Shown: positions 34,856 to 45,623, counted from the first letter of the stretch. The stretch is 64,000 nucleotides of DNA from Caldalkalibacillus mannanilyticus JCM 10596 (GCF_000615945.1 NZ_BAMO01000020.1:17172-81171); one strand, 5' to 3'. Notes: a model not told the origin generated them from the sequence alone. Numbers and translations are program-made.

Positions 34856-36958
34856 TGAGAAAAGACAATTTCGTGTCCAAGGATTTACTTGTTCAGGGTG
34901 TGCCGCTAAGTTTGAAAAGAATGTGAAGGAGTTGGCTGGAGTCCAAGAGGCAAAGGTGAACTTTGGAGCTTCTAAGCTAACAGTCTATGGAGATATATCC
35001 ATCGCTGAATTAGAAAAAGCAGGTTCCTTTGAGAATCTAAAGCTGACTCCAGAAAAGCAGCTTCTGGAGGTGAAAAAAGAACCATTTCTGCAACGTAACT
35101 GGAGAATTTTTGTTTCGGCTCTTCTTTTATTAACAGGTTGGATCACTGGTCATGGCTGGGGAGAGGAGAACATCGCGGTTATTTTCTATGTTTCCTCCAT
35201 TCTCATTGGTGGTTATCGCTTATTTAGAGCGGGATTTATGAATTTATTCCGCTTACAATTTGATATGAAGACACTGATGACGGTAGCTGTTCTTGGAGCT
35301 GCGGCGATCGGTGAATGGGGTGAGGGGGCAGTCGTAGTGATTCTCTTTGCGATTAGCGAAGCACTCGAAACCTACTCCATGGAAAAGGCACGGCAATCGA
35401 TTCGAGCCTTAATGGATATTGCTCCTCGTGAAGCTTGATAAGAAGAGGACAAGAAGAAACGCTGGTTCCGGTAGAAGAGATTCAAATTGGAGATGTGATG
35501 ATTGTCAAACCGGGGCAAAAGCTAGCTATGGATGGTGTAGTCATTAAGGGTACTTCAGCTATCAACCAATCCGCAATTACTGGAGAATCAGTCCCTGTCA
35601 CAAAGTCGGTTAACGATGAGGTTTTCGCCGGAACTCTAAATGAAGAGGGCTTGCTTGAAGTCAGGGTTACCAGAACAGTAGAGGATACGACCCTTGCCAA
35701 AATCATTTACCTCGTGGAGGAAGCTCAAGCAGAAAAAGCTCCTTCTCAAGCCTTCGTGGATCGTTTTGCTAAATATTACACACCTGCCATCATGCTTCTT
35801 GCTTTATGTATTGTGGTTGTACCCCCTCTCTTTTTTCAAGGAGAGTGGAGTGAATGGATTTACCGTGGATTAGCGCTCTTGGTTGTCGGATGTCCATGTG
35901 CCTTAGTCATTTCAACGCCTATCTCTATCGTAACAGCGATCGGTAGTGCCGCTCGAAAGGGAGTCCTGATCAAGGGAGGTATCCATCTAGAGCAGGCGGG
36001 AGCTTTATCGGTCATCGCTTTTGACAAAACAGGGACATTAACCAGAGGGGTTCCCGAAGTGACCGATTATCTTGTTCTTCATGAACAGAATCAAGAAGAA
36101 GTATTGCGAATAGCAGCCGCTCTTGAAAAAGGCTCTCAGCACCCACTTGCCTCCTCCATCCTGCGAAAAGTAGAACAAGAAGGAATAGACTATAAGCAGA
36201 TTCAAGTAGATGATTTCACTTCGGTGATCGGGAAAGGAATTCGAGCCAAGGTTCAAGGGGAAGAGTTTTTCATTGGCAGTCCTTCTTATCTGAAGGAGCT
36301 TCTACCGCTCGAAATGAATCAGGAGATCGAAAGTCAAATTGACAAATGGCAAAAGCAAGGCAAGACCGTTATGGTCTTGGGAACCACCTCTCAGCTCCTC
36401 TTATTGATTGCCGTAGCAGATGAAGTAAGAAAGAGCAGTAAGGCTGTTCTTCAAGAGCTGCATAAGATCGGGATTAAGAAAACCATCATGCTGACAGGAG
36501 ATAATCACGCCACCGCTCAAGCGATTGGAGAATCTCTTGGAATAAAAGAAATTAAATCAGAGCTTCTGCCACAAAATAAATTAGAGTATATTAAGAGTCT
36601 GAGAAAAGATGGCAGTCATGTGGCGATGGTCGGTGATGGGGTGAATGATGCTCCTGCTCTAGCGGCTTCTACAGTAGGAATAGCTATGGGGGGTGCAGGG
36701 ACCGATACCGCCTTAGAAACAGCAGATATTGCGCTCATGGCAGATGATCTGCATAAGCTTCCATTTACGATTCGCTTAAGTCGACGAACCCTGCAAATAA
36801 TTAAGCAAAATATCACATTTTCTCTAGGAATTAAGATTTTAGCGCTCTTACTTATTGTACCAGGCTGGTTAACTCTATGGATGGCGATCTTCGCTGATAT
36901 GGGAGCTACACTGCTGGTAACCTTAAACAGTCTTCGGTTATTAAAGACAAAAGAATAA
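34842..36958 (+). pseudogene. cadA: Cd/Zn/Pb-exporting P1B-type ATPase, one-base frameshift
   Basis: ATG 34842 lies inside the end of cadC, behind AAGGAGGT. The N-terminal heavy-metal-associated domain has TCSGCAAKFEKN; the actuator TGES loop ([10 protein letters not shown]), the transmembrane CPC metal site ([11 protein letters not shown]), the phosphorylation site DKTGTLTRG and the hinge [10 protein letters not shown] are all encoded. At about 35432-35436 one T is missing, between EAL and IRRGQEE of the expected continuous sequence; the frame stops at 35438 and resumes one frame over. The repaired protein would be about 705 residues, normal for CadA/ZntA. It is an efflux pump paired with CadC. 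Confidence 0.88.
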
Positions 36959-37003
36959 GGATTGTCATCAATCCAAAAGTGTGATATTATTCACACATGA
37001 ACA

Positions 37004-37035
37004 AAATGACCAAATCGTTCAATTGGTCATTTTGT
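37004..37035 (+). promoter_or_regulatory. Palindromic operator in front of yhgD
   Basis: A 32-bp palindrome with half-sites AAATGACCAA and TTGGTCATTT, flanked by ACA/TGT. A closely related 32-bp site lies before yhgE (37650-37681). This is the expected pattern for a TetR repressor controlling itself and its target. Confidence 0.7.
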
Positions 37036-37053
37036 GATTAAGGGAGGTGAAAT

Positions 37054-37632
37054 TTGTTGAGTTTAGACCGGAAGAAGAAAATTATTGAGGCTGCCACCAA
37101 TTCGTTTTCTATGTTTGGCTACAAAGCGACAACCATGGATCAGGTATCTAAAATTGCGAATGTAGGAAAGGGAACCATCTATACGTATTTTACCAATAAG
37201 GAAGAGTTATTTGATGAGATTTTACAACGTCTATTAGATGAAATGAAGCAGGTGGCTGACAAAGCAATTGATTCAAATGCATCCCTTTTTGCTAACTTGC
37301 ACTCGGTTCTCTATGGGGTTCTTGCCTTTCGTAAGGAGCACCAGCTCACGATTAAATTATCTCAAGAAGTGATGGAGCTAGGAACCCACGAAGCCGTTCA
37401 GGCGTTGAAAAAAGTAGAAGAAACGATTCTTTCATACATTAGACATTATATTGAGGTCTTACTTCAAAAAGGAAAAATCAAAGAATGTGATCCAGAGCTG
37501 ACCGCATTTGTGATGTTGAAGCTATATATCGCTCTGGTCTTTGATTGGGAAAGGAATCATGAGGCATTATCAGAGGAAAAAATAGCTGAAATGTTCAAGC
37601 TTTATTTACTAAAAGGATTAGCCTTAGACTAA
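37054..37632 (+). CDS. yhgD: TetR/AcrR-family regulator, YhgD-like
   Basis: A 192-residue repressor starting at TTG 37054, 6 nt after GGGAGG. The N-terminal TetR HTH reads IIEAATNSFSMFGYKATTMD then VGKGTIYTYFTNKEELFDEI. The C-terminal ligand domain is helical. It stands directly before a YhgE/Pip-family membrane protein, the same pair as B. subtilis yhgD-yhgE. The palindrome in front of each gene suggests it represses both. The ligand is unknown. Confidence 0.88.
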   Translation: MLSLDRKKKIIEAATNSFSMFGYKATTMDQVSKIANVGKGTIYTYFTNKEELFDEILQRLLDEMKQVADKAIDSNASLFANLHSVLYGVLAFRKEHQLTIKLSQEVMELGTHEAVQALKKVEETILSYIRHYIEVLLQKGKIKECDPELTAFVMLKLYIALVFDWERNHEALSEEKIAEMFKLYLLKGLALD

Positions 37633-37649
37633 TCTCTTTATTTTACTAT

Positions 37650-37681
37650 AAATGACTAAATGAACGATATGGTCATATTGT
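37650..37681 (+). promoter_or_regulatory. Palindromic operator in front of yhgE
   Basis: AAATGACTAAAT...ATGGTCATATTGT, the same 32-bp layout as at 37004-37035, 28 bp upstream of the yhgE start. Confidence 0.65.
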
Positions 37682-37708
37682 CTTATGTAGGTAGGGAGGA
37701 AAGAGAGA

Positions 37709-39861
37709 ATGATGATAAAAAAAGAATTTGAAAATATTATGACGAACCGCAAGCTACGGGTGGCTGTCTTAGCAGTGATGATGATTCCCTTATTGTATAG
37801 TGCGATGTTTTTATGGGCTTTTTGGGACCCCTATGAAAAGCTAGGTGAATTGCCAGTGGCGATTGTCAATATGGATGAAGGAGATATGTTCAAGGAAGAA
37901 TCGATCAATATGGGCGAAGAGTTAATAGATAAGCTCAAGGAAAATGATCAATTTAAGTGGGAATTTGTTAATCTAGAACAGGCAGAAGAAGGATTAGCAC
38001 AACGGCATTATTATATGGCGATCCTCATTCCTCATGATTTTTCTAAAAATGCAACAACAGTCATGGATGATCAGCCCGAACCATTAGAATTGATTTATAT
38101 CCCCAATGAAAGCTATAATTTTCTTTCTGCTCAAATTGGAGAAACCGCAGTAGAAAAATTAAAAGAAAAAATATCTACTACACTCACAGAGAAGTATACA
38201 GAGATTGTATTTGAGAATGTATCCACTCTCTCAGAGGGACTGCAATCAGCAAGTGAGGGTGCAGAAAAAGTATCCGATGGAACCAAAAAAGTAGAGGAAG
38301 GAATCGTCACAGTTCATGAAAATCTGGGCAAGCTTTCTACTAGCTCCATTCAACTAAAAAAAGGGACCACCCAAGCGGAGATGGGAATGACCCAGCTATA
38401 TAAAGGATTATTTGAGCTTCATGGAGGAACCAATCAATTATTAGCTGGTCTGGAAGAGAAAGCACCGCAAGTGAACAAATTAACTCAAGGCTCGATGCTG
38501 CTTGAGCAGGGAGTACAGGAGCTGAATCATGGTCTTGAGCAATTAAATGAAGGATTTAATCCGTTAGTAACGGGAACGTCTAAATCGAATCAAGCCCTAG
38601 GTCAATTGGATAAGGGGCTTCAGAACTCTCTGGAGGGATTTGAGCAGACCAAACAAGCGGCAGCAGCGCTAGAAAAACGAATGAAGCAATATACGGAAGC
38701 TCATCCTCAAGCGCTCAATGATCTAGATTTTCAAGAAATGATGCTCTACGCAGAAGGACTTCAAAGTGGAGTTAAACAATTAACAGAGGGGCAGAAAAGC
38801 TTATCTACAGCCGCCTCTCAAATCAAGCAAGGACAGGAAGAATTATTGTCAGGAATGAAAACCTACGGTGTAGGAGTGGAAAAAGCGACGAATGGAAGTC
38901 GTGCGCTGGTTCATGGAAGCTCTCAGCTTCAAGCGGGCTTAGAGGAATTTTCCCATGGATGGGGTTCCCTTATCACTCATATCGGTTTGTTACAACAGGG
39001 AGAAGAGAAGCTGCTCAATGGAAGTCAGGAACTAAAAACAGGACTAAGTCAGCTAAAAGAAGGAATGACTCAATTTTCTATGGGGGCTCATTCCTTAGAT
39101 CAAGGAACGGGTACATTAGCGGAAGCGATGGACCGCTGGTCGATGGTACTGAGGAGTTATATTCGAAGCTGGCAGAAGGAGCGGAAGAAACGTCTACCCT
39201 TCATAGCGGACCAGAAAACTATTCGATGTTTGCCTCTCCTATCGAGATTAAGCATGAAAAACGAGCAGATGTTCCTAATTACGGCACAGGTTTTGCCCCT
39301 TATTTTCTTTCGCTAGGGTTATTTGTAGGTGCCTTACTCCTATCCATTGTCTTTCCTCTTAGAGAACCAGCAGTCAAACCAGCTTCAGCCTTACATTGGT
39401 TTATAGGAAAATTTGTAACGATTGCCTTGATTGGAACAGGGCAGGCGCTCATTGCTTGCGTTGCGTTACTCTACGGCTTGGGCATCGAGGTAGTGAATGT
39501 GCCTTACTTCTTCCTCTTTGCGGTTATCACAAGCATCACATTTATGGCTCTTATTCAGTTTTTAGTCACCACGTTAGGAGATCCAGGGCGATTCATTGCC
39601 ATCGTCATTTTGATCCTACAGCTAACAACCAGTGCAGGAACATTTCCTCTAGAGCTGTTACCTTCCTCATTGCAAGTATTTAACCACTGGTTACCGATGA
39701 CCTATTCTGTTTTTGGCTTTAAGGAGGTCATTTCGGGTGGAGATCTCGCCTTTATGTGGAGCAATGTAGCGGTTCTCAGTATCTATATAGGCATGATGAT
39801 GATCGGAACCTATCTTTTCTTTCGTTTGCAACATAAAAAAGAGTTACCCGTTTTAAATTAA
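37709..39861 (+). pseudogene. yhgE: YhgE/Pip-family membrane protein, one-base frameshift
   Basis: The N-terminal part has a membrane segment (VAVLAVMMIPLLYSAMFLWA) and the Pip-family NMDEGDMFKEESINMGEELI. A very long extracytoplasmic region of repeated heptad-like units (GTxQLxxGLxxL) follows, as in YhgE proteins. Near 39135 one base is missing; the frame continues one phase over (PLVDGTEELYSKLAEGAEE) into five membrane segments typical of an ABC-2-like C-terminus (FFLSLGLFVGALLLSIVF and on). The repaired length is about 717 residues. The family was named after phage infection protein in Lactococcus; its cellular function is unclear, perhaps export. Confidence 0.85.
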
Positions 39862-39885
39862 GAACAACGAAAAATAAGTAAAAGT

Positions 39886-39930
39886 AAAAAGAGCACTTCA
39901 TTCCGATCGAATGATTGAAGTGCTCTTTTA
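39886..39930 (+). terminator. Intrinsic terminator after yhgE
   Basis: AAAAAGAGCACTTCA / TGAAGTGCTCTTTT hairpin. About 80 bp to the cre site carry no gene, only a short ATGAACAAA repeat. Confidence 0.85.
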
Positions 39931-40011
39931 TTTATGAAGGACTCCACTTACTTTATCTCAAATGAACAAAATGAACAAAATGAAGTTAAAGCAACTTATA
40001 TCCCTTATGAA

Positions 40012-40025
40012 TGAAAACGTTATCA
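40012..40025 (+). promoter_or_regulatory. Catabolite-responsive element (cre) before tctC
   Basis: TGAAAACGTTATCA is a perfect match to the CcpA consensus TGWAANCGNTNWCA. It is 69 bp before the tctC start, so CcpA probably represses tricarboxylate uptake when sugars are plentiful. Confidence 0.75.
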
Positions 40026-40093
40026 TTTTGAATATTCTGTGTTAAATTTTTAACAAGTCATGAAATAGAAAAAAAAAGATCCATGAGGGGGAA

Positions 40094-41142
40094 ATGAATA
40101 TGCGTACATTATTGACCAAGGCTGCATCCATTACTTTAGCGGCGACGTTATTTCTAACAGCCTGTGGAGCACAGACACAAACAAGTGATCCGGCTTCAAC
40201 ACCATCATCCGAACCGACGGTGGCAGCAGAGGCATGGAAGCCAACAAAAGCGATTGAGTACATTGCTCCTGCTGGGGCAGGTGGAGGCTGGGATACGACA
40301 GCACGTACAACAGCCAAAGTATTAGAGGAAGATAAAATTATAGGTCAATCTTTAGCCGTTGTGAATAAACCAGGTGGAGGAGGAGCTATCGGTTGGAAGT
40401 ATGTAGACGATAAAAAGGGCGAGGATGTCAACCATACGTTATTCGTCACTTCTCCACCGATTATCTTCGTTCCGTTGAATGGGCAATCCGATTTGAATCA
40501 TCAGGATTTCACACCAATTGCTGCTTTAACCGCTGATTACGCTGCTTTTATTGTGAGGGCAGATTCTCCGTATCAAACATTGGAGGATCTAATGAATGAA
40601 TTAAAATCAAGCCCAGATAAAGTAAGTGTGGCAGGTACAAGTTCACCAGGTTCAATGGATCATATGCAATTCCTTCTTACTGCGGATAAATACGGTGTGG
40701 ATGTAGCTAAGGTACGCTATGTCAGCTTCCAAGGAGCTGAGGGAATGGCTCAATTATTAGGAGGGCATGTCACAGTATTATCCAGTGATGTAGGGGATGC
40801 GATTGAACAATATCGTGCCGGAAATGTACGTGTCCTTGCTATTACTTCTCCAGAACGTCTAGCTGGAGATGCGGCAGATTTCCCTACTGTCAAAGAACAA
40901 GGGATTGATTTTGAATTTACCATCTGGCGTGGGGTGATGGGACATAAGGACATGAGCCAGATGCGGTGCAATATTATGAGAATGCCTTTAAAGAAATGAG
41001 CGAGAATCCAAAATGGATTGAAGCAAGAGAAAACCTTGGATGGCATGATAACTTCTTGACAGGTCAGCAATTTGGAGAGTTTTTAGATCAACAATATGAA
41101 GAGATTTATGAAATTATGAAGCGAGTTGGACTCGCAAATTAA
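40094..41142 (+). pseudogene. tctC: Tripartite tricarboxylate transporter binding lipoprotein TctC, one-base frameshift
   Basis: A binding protein of about 349 residues. The lipoprotein signal is MNMRTLLTKAASITLAATLF with lipobox LTAC. The body has the TctC-family beginning KPTKAIEYIAPAGAGGGWDT and VVNKPGGGGAIGW. Near 40955 one base is missing (expected S-Q-D-A-V-Q-Y-Y); the frame stops at 40999, but the rest (NAFKEMSENPKWIEARENLG, ending YEIMKRVGLAN) follows one phase over to TAA at 41142. It captures citrate or related carboxylates for TctA/TctB. Confidence 0.88.
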
Positions 41143-41156
41143 TACGCAGGTTGTGC

Positions 41157-41183
41157 CAAAGGTGTGATCATATCACACCTTTG
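41157..41183 (+). promoter_or_regulatory. Intercistronic stem-loop after tctC
   Basis: A perfect 12-bp stem (CAAAGGTGTGAT / ATCACACCTTTG) with a 3-nt loop and little T-run. It lies between binding protein and membrane genes, like the hairpins at 2589-2626 and 58238-58275. Confidence 0.65.
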
Positions 41184-41222
41184 TATCGTACTAGGGGGGC
41201 ATAAGAAAGAGGTGAATAAATT

Positions 41223-41731
41223 ATGAGTAAGGATCAGAAGTTTGCTATCGGGCTCTTTATTTTTAGTAGCTTGTATCTTTTTCATGCGTATCAAATACCC
41301 AGCTACCCATTTCCAGTACCGATTGACTCCGATGTATTTCCTACCTTGTTAGGTACTTTGTTGTTCATCCTGTCCCTTCTTTTGTTTTGGCAAGGCAAGA
41401 GGACAAAGCAAGCCGACTCTGTGCAAACTGAAGAAACAGCACAGCCAATAACTGAAACCATAAATAAAGAAGAAAAGACGTTCTGGCAAGACCACGCACC
41501 CAATTTTGGGTCATCTTGGTCGCCATGATGCTTTATGCTGGACTCATTGAAATTTTAGGTTTTGTCGTTGTCACGATGGTATTTTTATTTGGTGTTTCTC
41601 GTTATTTAGGTTATCGGCGTCATTTGATTAATGGAATGGTAGCGATTATCTTCTCGCTAGGGATGTTTTATATTTTTACCCAAGGATTACAGATGAATTT
41701 ACCGAAAGGGGTGCTGTCATGGATACTTTAA
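41223..41731 (+). pseudogene. tctB: Tripartite tricarboxylate transporter small membrane subunit TctB, one-base frameshift
   Basis: A small four-helix membrane protein typical of TctB (about 150-170 residues). The N-terminal half has FAIGLFIFSSLYLFHAYQ, then PIDSDVFPTLLGTLLFILSL, which is the TctB pattern. Around 41490 one base is missing and the frame stops at 41528; one phase over it continues VILVAMMLYAGLIEILGFVV to 41731. It overlaps tctA by 13 bases, as in other tct operons. Confidence 0.8.
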
Positions 41732-43212
41732 CAAATATGCTCTATGGTTTTCAGGTCGCCCTTTCGTTGGAAAATATAGTATTTGTGTTTCTGGGTGTAC
41801 TCGCCGGAACCATTATTGGTATGCTGCCTGGGTTAGGACCCATCAGTGCCTTGGCGCTCATGATTCCGCTGACATTTGGCATGAACCCAGCCAGTGCGTT
41901 AATCTTAATGGCGGGTGTCTATTACGGTGCGATATTTGGGGGCTCTACCTCTAGTATTCTATTAAATGCTCCAGGTGTGGCAGGGACTGTAGCCACCTCC
42001 TTTGATGGCTACCCCATGGCTCGGCAAGGGAAAGCGGGGAAGGCGCTAGCGATTGCTGCCTATGCTTCGTTTATTGGAGGAACAGTGAGCGTCATTGCTC
42101 TGATGCTAATCGCCCCACTACTAGCCCAGTTTGCAATAAGCTTTGGACCGGCTGAATATTTTGCTCTTATGGTGCTAGGGCTTTCCGCTGTGACAAGCTT
42201 AGCAGATAAGTCAATGGTGAAGGCTCTTATTTCAACTTTGTTAGGACTCATGGTAGCGACCATTGGAATCGATGCTCAAACAGGGACGTCTAGATTTACC
42301 TTTGGTAGTGGAAAATTAATGGATGGCATCGACTTTTTAGTGATTACATTAGGAATATTTGCGATGGCGGAGATCCTAGCGGTGATTGCTCAAAGGGTGA
42401 GTAATGCGAAACAACAGCATGGAGCCATTGGGACATTAAGATTAAGCAAGGATGAGGCAAAAAGAATTGCGCCTCCTATTGCGAGAGGATCTATTTTAGG
42501 TTTTTTTGTAGGAGTATTACCGGGAGCAGGGGCTACCATTGCCAGTCTATTAAGTTATACAATGGAAAGGAAGATTAATAAAAATAAAAAGAACTTTGGT
42601 AAGGGAGCAGAGGAAGGGGTAGCCGCACCGGAAGCGGCGAATAATGCTGCGTGCGGAGGGTCATTTGTACCGTTGTTAACCTTAGGAATACCGGGAAGTG
42701 GTTCAACAGCAGTTCTAATGGGAGCCTTATTAATACTTGGTGTTCAGCCTGGTCCTCTTATGTTTCAGGAGCGTCCCGATGTGTTTTGGGGTTTTGTAAG
42801 CAGTATGTATATTGGCAATATCTTTTTGCTGCTTCTTAATTTACCCTTGATTCCGTATTTCGCTAAGATTTTAGAGGTTCCCCGAGCTTTGCTGATCAGT
42901 TTGATTATTGTTTTTTGTTTCATTGGTGTATATGGTGTGAGCTTTAGCGTGTTTGATTTGTTCATGTTGATCGGCTTTGGGCTGTTGGGGTATATTATGA
43001 GACAGAATGGGTTTCCAGTTGCGCCAATGATCCTAGCCTTTATTTTAGGAGGAATGATGGAACAAGCCATGCGTCAAGCTCTAACCATTTCGAATGGAGA
43101 TTGGAGCATTTTTATTCATAAACCGATTTCGCTTTTCCTTCTCATTCTTGCTCTTTTAGCCTTGACATCTCCCTTGCTGTCGAAAGTGCTAAAAAGACCT
43201 GCCATAAGATAG
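41719..43212 (+). CDS. tctA: Tripartite tricarboxylate transporter large membrane subunit TctA
   Basis: A 497-residue, roughly twelve-helix permease that carries the substrate across the membrane, energised by ion gradient. Family hallmarks: GTIIGMLPGLGPISALALMI near the N-terminus, YYGAIFGGSTSSILLNAPG, and the second-half repeat GFFVGVLPGAGATIASLLSY. AAAGGGG precedes the ATG. This gene is intact, although its partners tctC and tctB carry frameshifts, which favours read error over true decay. A two-component system follows. Confidence 0.95.
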   Translation: MDTLTNMLYGFQVALSLENIVFVFLGVLAGTIIGMLPGLGPISALALMIPLTFGMNPASALILMAGVYYGAIFGGSTSSILLNAPGVAGTVATSFDGYPMARQGKAGKALAIAAYASFIGGTVSVIALMLIAPLLAQFAISFGPAEYFALMVLGLSAVTSLADKSMVKALISTLLGLMVATIGIDAQTGTSRFTFGSGKLMDGIDFLVITLGIFAMAEILAVIAQRVSNAKQQHGAIGTLRLSKDEAKRIAPPIARGSILGFFVGVLPGAGATIASLLSYTMERKINKNKKNFGKGAEEGVAAPEAANNAACGGSFVPLLTLGIPGSGSTAVLMGALLILGVQPGPLMFQERPDVFWGFVSSMYIGNIFLLLLNLPLIPYFAKILEVPRALLISLIIVFCFIGVYGVSFSVFDLFMLIGFGLLGYIMRQNGFPVAPMILAFILGGMMEQAMRQALTISNGDWSIFIHKPISLFLLILALLALTSPLLSKVLKRPAIR

Positions 43213-43299
43213 GAAGCTGAGGAGGGCAAAGGAAAGAGATTAAGAAAGCAGATGACAGAGGATAGGCGAAGGCAGTATGAGGAGAAGGGGTTGCACGTC

Positions 43300-44902
43300 A
43301 TGAGGCTACAATCGAAGCTGATCTTATTAATTAGTTCCTTACTGATTTTGATTCTATTTCTAGTAGGCTATTTATTTCAACAATTGATGACGGCGACATT
43401 GAAGGAACAAATGGGTGAAAAAGCTTTGATTCTAGCCAAAGCCATGGCAGCTGATCATGAAATTCGTGCCGCTTTCTCTCATCCTGAACCTCAACAATTA
43501 TTCAACCCATTGCCGAAGAAGCAAGAAGAAGGACGGGTGCTGAATTTATTGTTGTCGGGAACCTGAATGGCATTCGCTATTCCCACCCTATTCCAGATCG
43601 AATTGGTCAGTATATGGTAGGTGGAGATAATATTCGAGTGATTGAAGAAGGATCGATTATTTCTGAGGCGATCGGCAGCTTAGGTCCTTCTCTTCGAGGA
43701 AAGACCCTGATCTATGATCATGAGAATAAGGTGGTCGGGATTGTTTCGGTAGGTTTTCTGCTTGAAGACGTGAATCGAATCACGAAAGAACATGCCTTTG
43801 AGGTGATCCTCCTTACCTTGGTTGTTCTCTCTATTGGAATTGCCGGGGCATTGTTGATTGCCAAGGAAGTGAAACGGGTTATTTTCGGACTTGAACCTCA
43901 GGAGATTTCAAGTCTGTATGAAGAAAAAAGAGTGATTCTAGAAACGATTAGAGAAGGGATTATTGCTGTGGATCGTCATGGAGTTATTACGATGGTCAAT
44001 CAAGTAGCGCTAAAGATGCTAGGTCTGACGAAAGAGGAGCAGGTCTTAAGAAAAAACTTACTAGAAGTTCTCCCATATTCGCGGCTGATGGACATTGTTC
44101 ACTCAGGTGAAGCGGAATATGATCAAGAAGTGATGATTGGCGAGCATGTGGTCATTGCCAATCGGATTCCTATAATGAATAAAAATCAGGAGGTTATTGG
44201 GGCGGTATCAAGCTTCCGAAATAAATCAGAGCTCTCGCGTATTACAGAGGAGCTTTCGGAAGTAAAGCGCTATGCTGAGGCATTGAGGCTCAGACTCATG
44301 AGTTTTCCAATAAATTATATGCGATATCTGGGCTTCTACAGCTAGAATCTTATCAGGAAGCCTTAGAGATGATTGCTTTAGAGTCTAATGTTCAACAAAA
44401 TCTAATTCACTTCATTATGAAAGAAATTCCTGATCCCATGATTGGCGGTCTGCTTATAGGGAAGTTTAATCAAGCAAGTGAATGGAAGGTAGAACTAGAC
44501 ATTGATCGAGAAAGCTCCTTTCGTGATGTGCCAGCCTCCATTGATCGTAGTCTACTGGTGACGATCATTGGTAATTTACTAGATAATGCGATGGAAGCTG
44601 TCCTAGATCCAAGTGCGACAGATAAAAAGGTAAAGATTTTTTTCACTGACTTGGGGGAAGATCTGATTATTGAAGTGGAAGATACTGGAACAGGGATTGC
44701 GGAGGAGGAAAGAGAGCGGATCTTTCGCATCGGTTACTCGACAAAGGCTTCTCAGCATCGAGGGTATGGCTTAGGCTTAGTGCAGCAAGCCGTTCAACAA
44801 TTACACGGTCATATTACCTTTTCTAGCCATGAAGGCGGAGGAACCGTATTTACTGTTGATATTCCGAAAAAAATAGGAGAAAAGGTAGGGAAGGCGTTAT
44901 GA
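43300..44902 (+). pseudogene. CitA/DcuS-type sensor histidine kinase, two one-base deletions
   Basis: ATG 43300 follows GGAGAAGGGG. The order is: N-terminal membrane segment (LILLISSLLILILFLVGYLF), periplasmic-type PAS sensor (SHPIPDRIGQYMVGGDN), second membrane segment (VILLTLVVLSIGIAGALLIA), cytoplasmic PAS, DcuS-type H-box HEFSNKLYAISGLLQL, and the ATPase domain with NLLDNAMEAV and GYGLGLVQQAV. One base is lost near 43502 and one near 44291; both repairs restore the expected sequence, and the phosphoacceptor His falls just after the second. Together with the next gene it likely senses a carboxylate and controls tctCBA. Confidence 0.85.
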
Positions 44903-45615
44903 TCGACGTGTTGATCATTGAAGATGATAGCAGAATTGCAGAGATCAATCGCAGATTCGTGGAAAAAGTACCTGGTTTTCAAGTGTTAGGCATCGCCTTA
45001 GATGAACAGGAAGCGAAAGAGCATCTGGAGCTCCTTCGTCCACATTTGGTCTTGCTTGATGTTTATTTTCCTGATACAAACGGATTAGAACTGCTTCGTT
45101 ATATACGACAGGAGTATAGCGATATCGATGTGATTATGATTACGGCAGCTAAAGAAGTGAGAACATTGAAGGAAGCGTTACATGGAGGTGTTTTTGATTT
45201 TATCGTCAAGCCAGTCGTTTTTGATCGCTTCAAAGAAACCCTCCTTCAATACCAGCTTGTTCATGAGCGGCTACAGAGTTTGGAAAAGGAGCAGGTAAAC
45301 CAAAGCGATGTAGATGAAATTCTACGCGGATCAGTGAAGGGAGAGTCTGGACCCATTCGTTCCAATCACTTGCCCAAGGGGATCGATCGTCTTACCTTAG
45401 AGAAGGTTTATGTGGTTCTGCACGACTCGCAGGAGGGCTTGAGCGCTGAAGCGATAGGACAGGAGATCGGAGCAAGCCGTTCGACCGCGAGAAGATATCT
45501 AGAGTACTTAGTGTCGACAGGGGAAGTATTTGCTGATCTTTCCTATGGCGTAGTAGGAAGACCGGAGCGAGTCTATCATATTCACAAAAAAGGATCACGT
45601 GATGACCTCACATGA
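44899..45615 (+). CDS. CitB/DcuR-type response regulator
   Basis: A 238-residue regulator. The receiver domain has IEDDSRIAEINRRFVEK, phosphoacceptor D in LVLLDVYFPDTNGLELLRYI (about residue 54), and the lysine in FIVKPVVFDRF. The C-terminal HTH is of the DcuR/CitB/MalR type (GLSAEAIGQEIGASRSTARR, ending YGVVGRPERVYHI). It overlaps the kinase gene by four bases. With that kinase it forms a citrate/dicarboxylate-type two-component pair adjacent to a tricarboxylate transporter, so tctCBA is the probable target. Confidence 0.92.
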   Translation: MIDVLIIEDDSRIAEINRRFVEKVPGFQVLGIALDEQEAKEHLELLRPHLVLLDVYFPDTNGLELLRYIRQEYSDIDVIMITAAKEVRTLKEALHGGVFDFIVKPVVFDRFKETLLQYQLVHERLQSLEKEQVNQSDVDEILRGSVKGESGPIRSNHLPKGIDRLTLEKVYVVLHDSQEGLSAEAIGQEIGASRSTARRYLEYLVSTGEVFADLSYGVVGRPERVYHIHKKGSRDDLT

Positions 45616-45620
45616 TCCTT
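45586..45620. terminator. Terminator shared by the regulator gene and the convergent spoVR operon
   Basis: AAGGATCACGTGA / TCACATGATCCTT hairpin with six T on the minus strand. It overlaps the 3' end of the response regulator gene. Confidence 0.7.
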
Positions 45621-45623
45621 ATT

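Noticed and set aside
34842..36958. A genuinely split heavy-metal ATPase with a coupled second start (TTG at 35435 overlapping the stop)
   Set aside because: The break falls just before the actuator domain, the TTG has no ribosome site, and inserting one base restores the family sequence exactly. A frameshift is simpler.
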